A stretch of 64,000 bases of DNA from NCBI RefSeq assembly GCF_907163265.1, contig NZ_CAJQUM010000001.1, positions 2,790,001 to 2,854,000 of the forward strand. Reading direction: 5' to 3'. Positions 36,514 to 49,369 of the stretch are shown here, piece after piece (positions within the stretch are counted from its first letter, which is position 1; each line of letters begins with the position of its first letter). The position numbers and the translations under genes were made by a program. Origin of the DNA: Georgfuchsia toluolica. Its GTDB lineage: Bacteria; Pseudomonadota; Gammaproteobacteria; Burkholderiales; Rhodocyclaceae. The notes under the pieces were generated by a model. The model ran no database searches. It had not been told where the DNA came from and worked only from the letters and a program-made list of their open reading frames with translations.

Positions 36514-37431
36514 TCATTTTCTCTTCCGGTGCGGCGCACCGACTATTTTCTTCCGGCCCGGTTCCGCGTTTTCTTCCGTCAGCTTCGACACTTGCGGCGG
36601 GCGGCCAAGTACCAGCACCTGGCCGTGGCGCTCGACGCCGGCGAGCGGTACGCAGCGGATGCGGGCAAACATGAACGCGCTGTCGCGATCGATGGCGGCC
36701 ACGCGCGCCACCGGCAGACCGCGCAGGTAGATGCCATCGAGGCCGGAGGTGACCAGGATGTCGCCCACCTGCACTTCGGCATTCGAGGCGAGGAAACGCA
36801 ACTCCATGCCGTTCGATCCGGCGCCGGCAAGAATTGCGCGCAGGCCGTTGCGCTGCACCTCGACCGGAATCATTTGGTTTTTGTCGGTGAGCAGGGTCAC
36901 TTCCGCTGTCAGCGGGAGCACTCGCGTCACCTGGCCGATCACGCCGAGTTCGTCGATGACTGCCTGCCCCGCTTCGATCCCCTCCTGCAGGCCCTTGTTG
37001 ATGACGACGCGGCGTGAGAAGGGGTCCCGTGCCGCATACTGGATGTCGGCAATGACCCCATTCACCGGTTGGTGCTCTTTCATGTCGAGCAGGGCGCGCA
37101 GGCGCTTGTTCTCGTCTTCGAGATAGCGTTGCCGCAACAACAGGTTTGCCTCGACAAGCTGCCGATGGCGCAATGCGTCGTTCTCCCGATGCAGAGTCGC
37201 CAGACTGGAAAAATATTTACCCAGGTCGCCGGCGCCTTCCACCGGCAGGTATGCCGCAAGCTGCAAGGGATAAGCCACGGTTGAGGCCGTCATGCGCAGC
37301 CACTCCAGCGCATGAAAGCGCAGGTCGGCCACCAGCAACAGCACGGAAAGCGCAACGAAAAAAAACAGCCGGGCCAGTGGCGCGGGCCCGCGCTTGAAGA
37401 AGGGAGGCGGGACATGACCGGCTGCGGACAT
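36514..37431 (-). CDS. mreC: Rod shape-determining protein MreC
   Basis: 305 residues from ATG at 37431 (a TTG one codon earlier is open). One N-terminal membrane segment (LARLFFFVALSVLLLVADLR), a coiled coil around residues 70-110 (LATLHRENDALRHRQLVEAN LLLRQRYLEDENKRLRALLD shown in two parts), then the periplasmic beta-barrel domain with RDPFSRRVVINKGLQEGIEA, GVIGQVTRVLPLTAEVTLLTD and VGDILVTSGLDGIYLRGLPV. It bridges MreB filaments and PBP2. Second gene of the mreBCD operon, 82 bases after mreB. Confidence 0.95.
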   Translation of the reverse strand: MSAAGHVPPPFFKRGPAPLARLFFFVALSVLLLVADLRFHALEWLRMTASTVAYPLQLAAYLPVEGAGDLGKYFSSLATLHRENDALRHRQLVEANLLLRQRYLEDENKRLRALLDMKEHQPVNGVIADIQYAARDPFSRRVVINKGLQEGIEAGQAVIDELGVIGQVTRVLPLTAEVTLLTDKNQMIPVEVQRNGLRAILAGAGSNGMELRFLASNAEVQVGDILVTSGLDGIYLRGLPVARVAAIDRDSAFMFARIRCVPLAGVERHGQVLVLGRPPQVSKLTEENAEPGRKKIVGAPHRKRK

Positions 37432-37518
37432 CAAGGTGGTGGTTCCCCTGCGAGGGTTAAGTGGATGTCATTGGCTGGCGCCGCGTTTCTACCACTTCGC
37501 ACCCTACACGCAGGGGGT

Positions 37519-38625
<1,107 letters not shown>

Positions 38626-38668
38626 TTATGATACCCTAAAGCGCTGTCAATTTAGCCCAATTCCCCGC

Positions 38669-38956
38669 ATGTCCCTGAATCCGGAAGAGGTCGCCCGCAT
38701 TGCCCGGCTGGCCCGCATCGAGCTGTCACCGGCTGAACTTGAAACCACCCGCGCCCAACTGAACGGGATCCTTGGTTTCATCGAGCAACTCCAGTCTGTC
38801 AATACCGATGGCATTATACCCATGGCGCATGCGGTCGATGTGGTGCAACGCCTGCGCGAGGACAAGGTAACCGAGCCGGATCGGCGCAGCGCATTCCAGT
38901 CGGTAGCGCCCGAAGTAGAGGCAGGCCTGTATCTGGTTCCAAAGGTCATCGAGTGA
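38669..38956 (+). CDS. gatC: Asp-tRNA(Asn)/Glu-tRNA(Gln) amidotransferase subunit C
   Basis: 95 residues from ATG at 38669 ([20 protein letters not shown]); upstream in-frame codons are not GatC-like. GatC is a small clamp that binds GatA and GatB. The family's ending with DKV...R...A...VPKVIE is present ([28 protein letters not shown]). First gene of gatC-gatA-maoC-gatB. TATGAT at 38627-38632 may be its -10 box. Confidence 0.95.
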   Translation: MSLNPEEVARIARLARIELSPAELETTRAQLNGILGFIEQLQSVNTDGIIPMAHAVDVVQRLREDKVTEPDRRSAFQSVAPEVEAGLYLVPKVIE

Positions 38957-38966
38957 GGAGTGCGGA

Positions 38967-40445
38967 GTGAGGAGTGAAGAGTTCATCAACGCCAGTTTGC
39001 GCACCCTGTCGGTCGCGCTGGAGCAAAAGCGGATTTCCGCCGTGGAACTGGCGACGCTGTTTCTCGATCGCATCGAGCAGCACAATCCCGCGCTGAATGC
39101 CTTCATCACCACCGATGGCGATCGCACGCTGGCCATGGCACGGGACGCCGATGCGCGCCGCGCCAAGGGTCCGCGTGAACAATGCGGCGCGTTGCTCGGC
39201 GTGCCACTCGCGCACAAGGACATCTTCTGCACTGAGGGCTGGCTGACCAGTTGCGGCTCGAAAATGCTGGCAAATTTCGTTTCGCCCTACGATGCGACGG
39301 TGGTCGAGAAATTCAAGCAGGCCGGCGCGGTAACGCTGGGTAAATGCAACATGGATGAGTTTGCGATGGGCTCGTCAAACGAAACTTCGTATTTCGGCCT
39401 GGTGAAAAATCCCTGGGACATGAATCGCGTCCCCGGCGGTTCCTCGGGCGGTTCAGCGGCAGCGATTGCGGCGCGTCTGGCGCCGGCCGCGACCGGTACC
39501 GACACTGGCGGGTCGATCCGCCAGCCCGCCAGCCTGTGCGGCCTCACCGGCCTCAAGCCGACCTACGGCGTGGTCAGCCGCTACGGCATGATCGCCTTCG
39601 CTTCCTCGCTCGATCAGGGCGGGCCGATGGCAAAGAGCTCCGAAGATTGCGCACTGCTGCTGAATGTCATGGCCGGTTTCGACACACGCGACTCGACTTC
39701 GCTGCAACGCGAGACCGAGGATTACACGCGCGACCTGGACCAGCCGCTCGAAGGCCTGCGCATTGGCCTGCCCAGGGAATTTTTCGGTGCCGGCATGGAT
39801 GATGACGTGCGCGTTGCCGTGGAGACCGCGCTCGACGAATACCGCAAGCTCGGCGCCGTCACCGTCGACGTCAGCCTGCCGAACTCGGGTCTCTCGGTGC
39901 CGGCCTATTATGTGATCGCGCCGGCCGAAGCCAGCTCCAACCTGTCCCGCTTCGATGGCGTGCGTTACGGCCATCGTGCCGCCGGATATGCCGACCTGAT
40001 CGACATGTACAGCAAGAGCCGCGCCGAAGGCTTCGGCGCCGAAGTGAAGCGCCGCATCCTGATCGGCACCTATGTGCTGTCGCACGGCTACTACGACGCC
40101 TACTATCTGCAGGCGCAAAAAATCCGCCGCCTCATCGCCAATGACTTTGCCGCGGCGTTCAAACGGTGCGATGTGATCGCCAGCCCGGCCTCGCCCTCGG
40201 TCGCCTTCAACTTCGGCGAGAAGAGCGCCGATCCGGTGCAGATGTATCTCTCCGACATTTACACCATCTCCACCAATCTCGCCGGCCTGCCCGGCATGTC
40301 GCTGCCCTGCGGCTTCGGCTCCGGTAATATGCCAGTGGGTTTGCAGCTGATCGGCGACTGGTTTGGCGAAGCGAAGATGCTGAACGTCGCGCATCGCTAC
40401 CAGCAACAGACCGATTGGCATCTGCGCATGCCGAATAATTTTTGA
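38967..40445 (+). CDS. gatA: Asp-tRNA(Asn)/Glu-tRNA(Gln) amidotransferase subunit A
   Basis: 492 residues using GTG at 38967. Amidase-signature catalytic triad visible: Lys in [10 protein letters not shown], cis-Ser and Ser in [15 protein letters not shown] ... [13 protein letters not shown]. It supplies ammonia from glutamine for amidation of mischarged tRNAs. The start lies in a short tandem of GAGGAGTG-like units (38951-38978) created by or resembling the ribosome binding site; relatives usually begin directly at MINASL, which here reads FINASL with no ATG, so initiation has shifted upstream. Starts 10 bases after gatC. Confidence 0.95.
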   Translation: MRSEEFINASLRTLSVALEQKRISAVELATLFLDRIEQHNPALNAFITTDGDRTLAMARDADARRAKGPREQCGALLGVPLAHKDIFCTEGWLTSCGSKMLANFVSPYDATVVEKFKQAGAVTLGKCNMDEFAMGSSNETSYFGLVKNPWDMNRVPGGSSGGSAAAIAARLAPAATGTDTGGSIRQPASLCGLTGLKPTYGVVSRYGMIAFASSLDQGGPMAKSSEDCALLLNVMAGFDTRDSTSLQRETEDYTRDLDQPLEGLRIGLPREFFGAGMDDDVRVAVETALDEYRKLGAVTVDVSLPNSGLSVPAYYVIAPAEASSNLSRFDGVRYGHRAAGYADLIDMYSKSRAEGFGAEVKRRILIGTYVLSHGYYDAYYLQAQKIRRLIANDFAAAFKRCDVIASPASPSVAFNFGEKSADPVQMYLSDIYTISTNLAGLPGMSLPCGFGSGNMPVGLQLIGDWFGEAKMLNVAHRYQQQTDWHLRMPNNF

Positions 40446-40462
40446 CGCAAGAGAAAATCGGA

Positions 40463-40900
40463 ATGAATCCATTAGGCGGTTACGATATCGAAGACCTGCA
40501 ACCCGGCATGTCGGCCAGTTTCGGCAAGACCGTGACCGAGGCCGACATCCTGCTGTTCGCCGGTGTGTCAGGCGACATCAACGCCATCCACCTCAACGAG
40601 GAATTTGCCGCCACCACGATCTTCGGCGGCCGCGTCGCCCACGGCATGCTGACCGCCGGTTTCATCTCGGCGGTGCTTGGCAACAAGCTGCCCGGGCCCG
40701 GCACCGTCTACATTTCGCAGAACATCCGCTTCATTGCGCCGGTACGCATCGAGCAGACCGTCACGGCGACCGTCACCGTGCGCGAAGTGATACCCGAAAA
40801 ATGCAGAGTCGTCCTTGATACCGTATGCACGGTTCTCGGCAAGGTCGTCGCTGACGGCGAGGCCACTGTCATGGTGACGTCATCGAGAATGAAAGCGTGA
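40463..40900 (+). CDS. MaoC-like (R)-specific enoyl-CoA hydratase (PhaJ type)
   Basis: 145 residues from ATG at 40463 with GAGAAAATCGGA upstream; a TTG overlapping the gatA stop is also open. The hotdog-fold hydratase-2 motif is complete: [20 protein letters not shown] (catalytic Asp and His) followed by [15 protein letters not shown]. It would hydrate trans-2-enoyl-CoA to the (R)-3-hydroxy form. It is inserted between gatA and gatB in an otherwise translation-related operon, an unrelated function. It could supply the hydration step that the icmF module lacks, although stereochemistry (R) would not suit the (S)-specific dehydrogenase. Confidence 0.9.
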   Translation: MNPLGGYDIEDLQPGMSASFGKTVTEADILLFAGVSGDINAIHLNEEFAATTIFGGRVAHGMLTAGFISAVLGNKLPGPGTVYISQNIRFIAPVRIEQTVTATVTVREVIPEKCRVVLDTVCTVLGKVVADGEATVMVTSSRMKA

Positions 40901-40902
40901 AA

Positions 40903-42342
40903 ATGAGCCAGTGGGAAGTCGTGATCGGGCTGGAAACCCACGCCCAGTTGCAAACGCAGTCGAAAATTTTTTCCGGCGCGGCGACCGCCTTTGGCGCCGC
41001 GCCCAATGCGCAGGCCTGCGCCGTCGATCTCGCCCTGCCCGGGGTGCTGCCGGTGCTCAACCGCGAAGCGGTGGTCTGCGCCATCAAGTTCGGGCTCGCC
41101 ATCGGCGCCGGGATTGCGCCGCGCTCGATTTTCGCGCGCAAGAATTATTTCTACCCCGACCTGCCCAAGGGCTACCAGATCAGCCAGTATGAAATCCCCG
41201 TGGTTTCGGGTGGCGGGCTTGCCATTCATGCCGGTGAGCAGGAAAAATTCATTCATCTGACCCGTGCCCATCTCGAAGAGGACGCGGGCAAGTCACTGCA
41301 CGAGGATTTCCACGGCAAGAGCGGCATTGACCTCAACCGCGCCGGTACCCCGTTGCTGGAAATCGTCACCGAGCCCGACATGCGTTCTGCCGCCGAGGCG
41401 GTGGCCTACGCCAAGGCGCTGCATGCCCTGGTGCAATGGATCGGTATCTGCGACGGCAACATGCAGGAAGGCAGCTTCCGCTGCGACGCCAACGTTTCGG
41501 TGCGGCGTCCCGGCGGGCCGCTCGGCACGCGGCGCGAAATCAAGAACCTGAACAGCTTCAAGTTCATGCAGCAGGCGATCGACTACGAGATCCAGTGGCA
41601 GATCAACGAAATCGAGGAAGGCCGCCAGATCCAGCAGGCCACGGTGCTGTTCGACCCCGACACGGGCGAAACGCGCGCCATGCGCAGCAAGGAAGACGCG
41701 CATGACTACCGTTATTTTCCCGATCCGGATTTGCTGCCACTGGAGATCAAGCCGGAGTGGATCGAGGAAGTAAAGTCGGGCATGCCAGAGTTGCCGGTTG
41801 CTATGACATCGCGCTTCGAGAGCAGCTACGGCCTTTCCGCCTACGATGCGGCCACGCTTACCGCAACACTTGAAACGGCAAGATATTTTGAAGATGTCAT
41901 TACGGACGCGGGCAAGGACAACGCCAAGCTCTGCGCCAACTGGGTCATGGGCGAGATTGCCGCGCGGCTCAACAGGGAAGAATTGTCGATCGCCGCTGCG
42001 CCGGTTTCCGCGACGCAATTGGCCAGCGTCATCAAACGCATCGCCGACAACACCATCTCCAACAAAATCGCGCGCGACGTGTTCGATGCGCTGTGGTCGG
42101 GTGAGGGCAAGGACGCCGATGCGATCATCGCCGCGAAGGGGCTGAAACAGATTACCGACAGCGGCGCCATAGAAAAAATCATCGACGAAGTGCTGGCCGC
42201 CAATCAGAAATCTGTCGAGGAATTCCGCGCCGGCAAGGACAAGGCCTTCAACGCCCTGGTCGGTCAGGCCATGAAGGCGACCAGGGGCAAGGCCAATCCG
42301 CAGCAGGTGAACGATTTGTTGCGCAAGAAGCTTTCTTGCTGA
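40903..42342 (+). CDS. gatB: Asp-tRNA(Asn)/Glu-tRNA(Gln) amidotransferase subunit B
   Basis: 479 residues from ATG at 40903 ([20 protein letters not shown]), 2 bases after the maoC stop. The GatB cradle motifs are present ([72 protein letters not shown]) and the C-terminal YqeY-like tail domain follows ([11 protein letters not shown] ... [20 protein letters not shown]). It phosphorylates the mischarged Asp/Glu on tRNA and, with GatA and GatC, forms Asn-tRNA or Gln-tRNA. Last gene of the gat operon. Confidence 0.97.
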   Translation: MSQWEVVIGLETHAQLQTQSKIFSGAATAFGAAPNAQACAVDLALPGVLPVLNREAVVCAIKFGLAIGAGIAPRSIFARKNYFYPDLPKGYQISQYEIPVVSGGGLAIHAGEQEKFIHLTRAHLEEDAGKSLHEDFHGKSGIDLNRAGTPLLEIVTEPDMRSAAEAVAYAKALHALVQWIGICDGNMQEGSFRCDANVSVRRPGGPLGTRREIKNLNSFKFMQQAIDYEIQWQINEIEEGRQIQQATVLFDPDTGETRAMRSKEDAHDYRYFPDPDLLPLEIKPEWIEEVKSGMPELPVAMTSRFESSYGLSAYDAATLTATLETARYFEDVITDAGKDNAKLCANWVMGEIAARLNREELSIAAAPVSATQLASVIKRIADNTISNKIARDVFDALWSGEGKDADAIIAAKGLKQITDSGAIEKIIDEVLAANQKSVEEFRAGKDKAFNALVGQAMKATRGKANPQQVNDLLRKKLSC

Positions 42343-42360
42343 CCCGGGACTGGCGCTTTA

Positions 42361-42389
42361 TTGACAATACGGCCCACCTTACGTATCTT
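42361..42389 (+). promoter_or_regulatory. Sigma70 promoter of metH
   Basis: TTGACA at 42361-42366, a 17-base spacer and TATCTT at 42384-42389. This is a consensus -35 with a good -10; transcription would start near 42396, exactly at the first base of the riboswitch. Confidence 0.8.
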
Positions 42390-42396
42390 CGCTCCA

Positions 42397-42452
42397 TCGC
42401 GCCGATTTGAGACTCAGCTTGCGGGCGCGCAATAAATGCGGCTAAAGCGGGC
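42397..42452 (+). ncRNA. SAM-II riboswitch (leader of metH)
   Basis: The leader contains the SAM-II core. P1 is CGCGCC (42398-42403) pairing with GGCGCG (42424-42429); between them GATTTGA and AGCTTGCG match the conserved loop. After P1 comes CAATAAATG and GGCTAAAGCGGG, the 3' strand that forms the pseudoknot, including the GCTAAA signature. Order and sequence resemble the known metX/metA SAM-II aptamers. SAM binding would close the pseudoknot. Followed directly by a terminator hairpin, suggesting transcriptional control of metH by its end product SAM. Confidence 0.85.
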
Positions 42453-42465
42453 GAGTTGAATTTCC

Positions 42466-42503
42466 AAACCCGTTCGTTAATACGCCGAACGGGTTTTATT
42501 TTT
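42466..42503 (+). terminator. Intrinsic terminator in the metH leader
   Basis: Perfect 11-base stem AAACCCGTTCG (42466-42476) and CGAACGGGTTT (42486-42496), loop TTAATACGC, then TATTTTT. It lies between the SAM-II aptamer and the metH start, 19 bases before the ATG. Probably SAM-dependent; it may also sequester the leader. Confidence 0.85.
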
Positions 42504-42521
42504 GGAATTTCGGGATCAATC

Positions 42522-46196
<3,675 letters not shown>

Positions 46197-46413
46197 AGCC
46201 GCGAGACGCCAAAGGGTCTGCGTAGGCAGTTGAATGCTCGCTGGCGCCACACCGAAACCCGCGCGCGCCTATGTGGTGGCGCCGGTGCTCGATGCCTACC
46301 CGCTCGCAGAGGGAGTGGAAGTGATATCGCTCCTCATGCTGAACGAAGTCGAATTTTCTTGAGCAGGGCAGCTTTGGGGCTTCGTGCCTGGTCCCTTTAA
46401 CTCGTTAACTTTC

Positions 46414-46953
46414 TTATAGCATGGCCAGCGCACGGTCTGTTGCCTCGACCAGACCCTTCAAGAAGCGAATTGATTTCTCAAGGTCTTCGCGTTTCACCAG
46501 ATGAGGCGCAGGAGGCGCACCAGCAGTAGCAGGCCTCGAGCGGTGCACTGCATCTCCACGTTTGGTAATTAGTTCGTCCAGGGTTTTTCTTACCTTTGGT
46601 GGATCGAAGTGCTGCCATTCCCATTCTGCAGTGACATCAACCTCAAGAAAGTCGAAAAAGAGTTTCTTGGTTTTCTCTGAGGTGGGATTGTGGAATCTTC
46701 TGAGTTCGTCCTCTAGGCGACCCGTAACGAACTTTCCTACATAGCTGCCATTGACGACTCTGAGTCGGGCCTGTACTTCCTCGCGGACTCGATCTTCAAC
46801 ATAAGTTTCCCAAGCCGTGAGTGCCATAACGAGCCCTGCACGTTTGAGGACTTCAGCATTCTCAGGTGGCGGCTTAGGCATGGAATCAAAGTGACCAAGG
46901 AGGTCTTCAGCATCCTTAATTGAACTCTCAAATGTGATCTTGGATTTAGACAT
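46414..46953 (-). CDS. HEPN-domain protein (RiboL-PSP-HEPN-like), possible orphan RNase toxin
   Basis: 179 residues. N-terminal helices with the LTAWETYVEDRVREEVQARL segment seen in RiboL-PSP-HEPN proteins, and a later R-GDAV-H (Arg132, His137), i.e. the Rx4H motif that forms the RNase active site in HEPN toxins. The C-terminal helix KREDLEKSIRFLKGLVEATD closes the four-helix bundle. HEPN proteins usually act in toxin-antitoxin, abortive infection or CRISPR-associated systems; here no antitoxin (MNT or other) is adjacent. Lower-G+C composition than metH upstream and a repeat mosaic next door suggest acquired DNA. Function inferred from motif only. Confidence 0.7.
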   Translation of the reverse strand: MSKSKITFESSIKDAEDLLGHFDSMPKPPPENAEVLKRAGLVMALTAWETYVEDRVREEVQARLRVVNGSYVGKFVTGRLEDELRRFHNPTSEKTKKLFFDFLEVDVTAEWEWQHFDPPKVRKTLDELITKRGDAVHRSRPATAGAPPAPHLVKREDLEKSIRFLKGLVEATDRALAML

Positions 46954-46985
46954 GGCGAAATGCAGTTTTAAAGGAGTTGTGTTTC

Positions 46986-47043
46986 ATTTAAATTCCACAA
47001 GCGTACCTGCACGGCATGGGCACCACGATAGCACGGATAAGCC
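46986..47043 (+). repeat. Dispersed repeat family C, copy 1
   Basis: ATTTAAATTCCAC ... CGGCATGG ... ATAGCACGGATAAGCC. It matches 59431-59488 in the opposite orientation over ~57 bases. Both copies lie just outside the start-side of a gene (HEPN here, MATE pump there). Even the accidental reading frames agree (LNSTxVxARHGHHxSxDKP). Confidence 0.8.
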
Positions 47044-47199
47044 CCCTCTGCGCCGCCGGGCGGAGGAAGGCGAGGCGGGGGGTGAGCGCGGGGTTTCACA
47101 AGGCCAACTGCTTGGCCTTGCGCCGCGCGAACGGGCGAGTCTTCTGGAGCGAGGGCAGCCGAACGCAGTGAGGCCGGTGTGGCGGGGCACGCTCCTTTG
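47044..47199 (+). repeat. Family A-like GC-rich repeat segment
   Basis: GCGGGGTTTCACAAGG, then the hairpin CAAGGCCAACTGCTTGGCCTTG (arms CAAGGCCAA/TTGGCCTTG, 47099-47121), then GCGCCGC and GGGCGAG. This is the same design as the middle part of family A copy 2 (GCGGGGTTTCGCAAAGCACTGCTTTGCGCCGC). No gene. Confidence 0.6.
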
Positions 47200-47231
47200 C
47201 CCACTTTCCTGACGTGCATCAGGAAAGTGGG
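47200..47231. repeat. Perfect 13-base stem hairpin
   Basis: CCCACTTTCCTGA (47200-47212) pairs with TCAGGAAAGTGGG (47219-47231) around loop CGTGCA. No T-tract follows, so it is more likely a repeat element than a terminator. Confidence 0.7.
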
Positions 47232-47279
47232 TCGCCCGCCGGGGCGAGTCCCGGCCATCGGACGTCAATAAACCTCTGG

Positions 47280-47299
47280 ATTCCCGCCTGCGCGGGAAT
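47280..47299. repeat. dRS3-like palindrome
   Basis: ATTCCCGCCTGCGCGGGAAT, fitting the 20-base ATTCCC-N8-GGGAAT form known from Neisseria dRS3 repeats and seen in many betaproteobacteria. It belongs to the repeat mosaic between the HEPN gene and the radical SAM gene. Confidence 0.7.
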
Positions 47300-47391
47300 G
47301 ACCGAAGGGAATCTCCTTGGGATGACTAAAAAGAGCCATCGCTTCGGGTGGCTTCATCCCCGTGGGATGACTGATTATGCTATTTATATAA

Positions 47392-48486
47392 TCATAGAGA
47401 ATGCGCGGCCATCAACTTCCGCACCTGGCCGTGCATCGATTCATCGACGGCCAATCCCTCCTCGATCCTCTCCATCACCAGCGGCTTCTCGTCCGGGAAT
47501 TGGTAGCCTTCGTAATCCTGCCGGAACAGCAGACCACCGCGCCGGTCTGCCCAGGCATTCATCATATGGTCGAAGCAGACCCGCGACGTGACCTCAAGCT
47601 TGCCGATCGTCCACGCCAGTTCCTCCAGCCGCTCGTGCGGTGAGGAGAGGCACAGGCGGCCTTGCGCGACATCCTCGAAGAGGGGCGTGCCCCGCTGTGG
47701 ATGCAGCGGGCGGGAACGGATGTAATGGGGATTGATGGCGGAAAGCACGCGGGCCGTATGCTCGGCGTGCTGCCGGCGCCCTTCCTTGCCGCCCAGATCC
47801 GGCATCCAGTACTCGGATACCTGGAAACCCGCGGCGATGGCCTTGCGGCCGCCTTCGATCTGCTCGGCGCTGGTCACGCCCTTGCAGATGCGGGCCAGCA
47901 ATTCGTCATCCCCCGTTTCAAGACCGATGTGCAGCCGATCCAGGCCGGCGTCGCGGATCGTGCGGAGTTCTTCCGGCTTGCGCTGGGCCAGCGTTTTGGA
48001 ACGGGCATAGGTGGTTACCCGGCTCAGCGAGGGCAAGGTTTCGCGCAGATGTCCCAGCACTGCCGCGAACTCGGCCGGCCGCATGATCAGGCTGTTGGCA
48101 TCCTGCAGGAAGGCGGTTTTCCCGCCCGAGGCGAGCCAGTTGAAAACCGTGATGAAGCTGGAATTCCCTGCGAGATCGCGGCCTTGTGCGAGCAGGGCCG
48201 CACCGACTTCACGGCTGATCCTGCCTTCCATTCCCAACTTGCATGAAGCGGCAATGATTTCGTCACGGATCGCGGCAGCGCTGTCGATGTCGGCCTTGAT
48301 TTCCTCCACCGTTCGATAGACGAAGCGCTGCCCCTTGTACATGGTGCAAAAGGTGCATCGGTTCCACGGACAATTTTCGCTCACCCGCAGCAGCAGGGAG
48401 GCGCTGCCGCCCTCGCTCGGCGGCCGGTACGCCCCGATTTTGAAGGAAAGCGTACGCAGCTTTTCAATATGTTCCAGAAGCGGCAC
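47392..48486 (-). CDS. Radical SAM protein (unknown substrate)
   Basis: 364 residues from GTG at 48486, whose first base overlaps the TAG of the SET gene; the frame is open further upstream but only antisense/out-of-frame to the SET gene. The radical-SAM cluster motif is ENCPWNRCTFC near residue 41, followed by TMYKGQRFVYRTVEEIKADI; GLDRLHIGLETGDDELLARI and WMPDLGGKEGRRQHAEHTAR are SAM-barrel segments. It belongs to the Elp3/MiaB-like B12-independent group with QxxxGLETG. The reaction is unknown. The one-base overlap shows translational coupling with the SET-domain protein. Confidence 0.85.
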   Translation of the reverse strand: MPLLEHIEKLRTLSFKIGAYRPPSEGGSASLLLRVSENCPWNRCTFCTMYKGQRFVYRTVEEIKADIDSAAAIRDEIIAASCKLGMEGRISREVGAALLAQGRDLAGNSSFITVFNWLASGGKTAFLQDANSLIMRPAEFAAVLGHLRETLPSLSRVTTYARSKTLAQRKPEELRTIRDAGLDRLHIGLETGDDELLARICKGVTSAEQIEGGRKAIAAGFQVSEYWMPDLGGKEGRRQHAEHTARVLSAINPHYIRSRPLHPQRGTPLFEDVAQGRLCLSSPHERLEELAWTIGKLEVTSRVCFDHMMNAWADRRGGLLFRQDYEGYQFPDEKPLVMERIEEGLAVDESMHGQVRKLMAAHSL

Positions 48487-48935
48487 TATGCTTCCCTGCC
48501 CTTCATCGTGCCGGTGCAGCGGCGCGCGCCGCAGCGGCAGGTGTAATCGGTCGGCGTTGCGTCGGACCCCTCGCCCTCGTCGGTCAATTGATAGTCGTAG
48601 GTCAGCTCGACGCCGGGCTGGATGTTTTTCAGCGCATGGATCACGACGCGGTCGTCTTCCAGATAGGCGACGCAATTCGGCTCGCAGGAATGATTGATGA
48701 AGCGGGCCTCATTGCCGCCCGACAAGCCGTCGATAAAGGTGTCGTCATCGACCATGAACAGGTAGGTGCTCGGGTTGTCCTGGTAGCGCTCGTTGGCTTC
48801 GTCCTCGCTGACGCGCTCGCCGGTGTATTCGATGATGGCGCTGTCTTTCCTGATCCGCCGCGTGGCATACACGCCCTTGCCATGAATTCCTGATTGTCTG
48901 ACTTCGATTTTTGAACTGGTCTTGCTGCGCGACAT
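48486..48935 (-). CDS. SET-domain protein (putative lysine methyltransferase)
   Basis: 149 residues. The SET domain is complete: SGIHGKGVYATRRIRKDSAI, IEYTGERVSEDEANERY, RFINHSCEPNC (SAM and catalytic site, near residue 79), GVELTYDYQL (catalytic Tyr) and a post-SET CxCGxxxCxG as CRCGARRCTGTM that would bind zinc. SET proteins use SAM to methylate lysine; bacterial members can act on host or self proteins. Directly upstream of and overlapping the radical SAM gene. Target unknown. Confidence 0.9.
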   Translation of the reverse strand: MSRSKTSSKIEVRQSGIHGKGVYATRRIRKDSAIIEYTGERVSEDEANERYQDNPSTYLFMVDDDTFIDGLSGGNEARFINHSCEPNCVAYLEDDRVVIHALKNIQPGVELTYDYQLTDEGEGSDATPTDYTCRCGARRCTGTMKGREA

Positions 48936-48956
48936 AAAACTGCTACTCCAATAAAA

Positions 48957-49031
48957 GAAGGTTCAAGTTGCAAGGTTCAAGGTAAAACCAAGGGGGGTTG
49001 GTTTTGTACCTTGCCCCTTGTACCTTGTACC
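48957..49031. repeat. Dispersed palindromic repeat family B, copy 2
   Basis: AAGGTTCAAGTTGCAAGGTTCAAGG on the left and CTTGCCCCTTGTACCTTGTACC on the right (cut here for length) form pairing arms around AAACCAAGGGGGGTTGGTTTT, itself a small hairpin. Same design as 36418-36505; lies between the DUF1840 and SET genes. Confidence 0.75.
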
Positions 49032-49036
49032 TGTTT

Positions 49037-49369
49037 TCATACGCCCCAGGTAACGGGTTTGTTTTTCTTCAAGGACCACTCCAGCAGTTCCAGCAGTGGC
49101 ACCGCGCGTTGCGCCAGACTGACATGGTCGTGCTTGTCCCCGTCTTCGGTTGCTTCGTTGTGCGGCGGATCTTCGTCGGCAAGGTTGGCGCGCCGTGCCT
49201 TGTCGGCGACGACGGCCGCGCGCAACCGCGCGATGGCAGCGGGCAGTTGCTCGATGGTGACGATGCCCGTTGCCGTGGCGTCCTTGCCCATGATTTCCAT
49301 CATGAGATGCGCCACATCGGCGAACATGATGACGTCACCGGCTGCCGGCGATTTGAAAGTAACGATCAT
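49037..49369 (-). CDS. DUF1840 family protein
   Basis: 110 residues from ATG at 49369, overlapping the hydrolase stop by 4 bases (ATGA); a longer frame lies inside the hydrolase. MIVTFKSPAAGDVIMFADVA and the end RAVPLLELLEWSLKKNKPVTWGV are the DUF1840 hallmarks. A small cytoplasmic betaproteobacterial protein of unknown function. The overlap shows that it is cotranslated with the alpha/beta hydrolase. Confidence 0.9.
   Translation of the reverse strand: MIVTFKSPAAGDVIMFADVAHLMMEIMGKDATATGIVTIEQLPAAIARLRAAVVADKARRANLADEDPPHNEATEDGDKHDHVSLAQRAVPLLELLEWSLKKNKPVTWGV

Noticed and set aside
46234-46362. 42-codon ORF after metH (MLAGATPKPARAYVVAPVLD...)
   Set aside because: Reads protein-like but has no ribosome site and no recognised relative; could be a remnant, cannot be supported.
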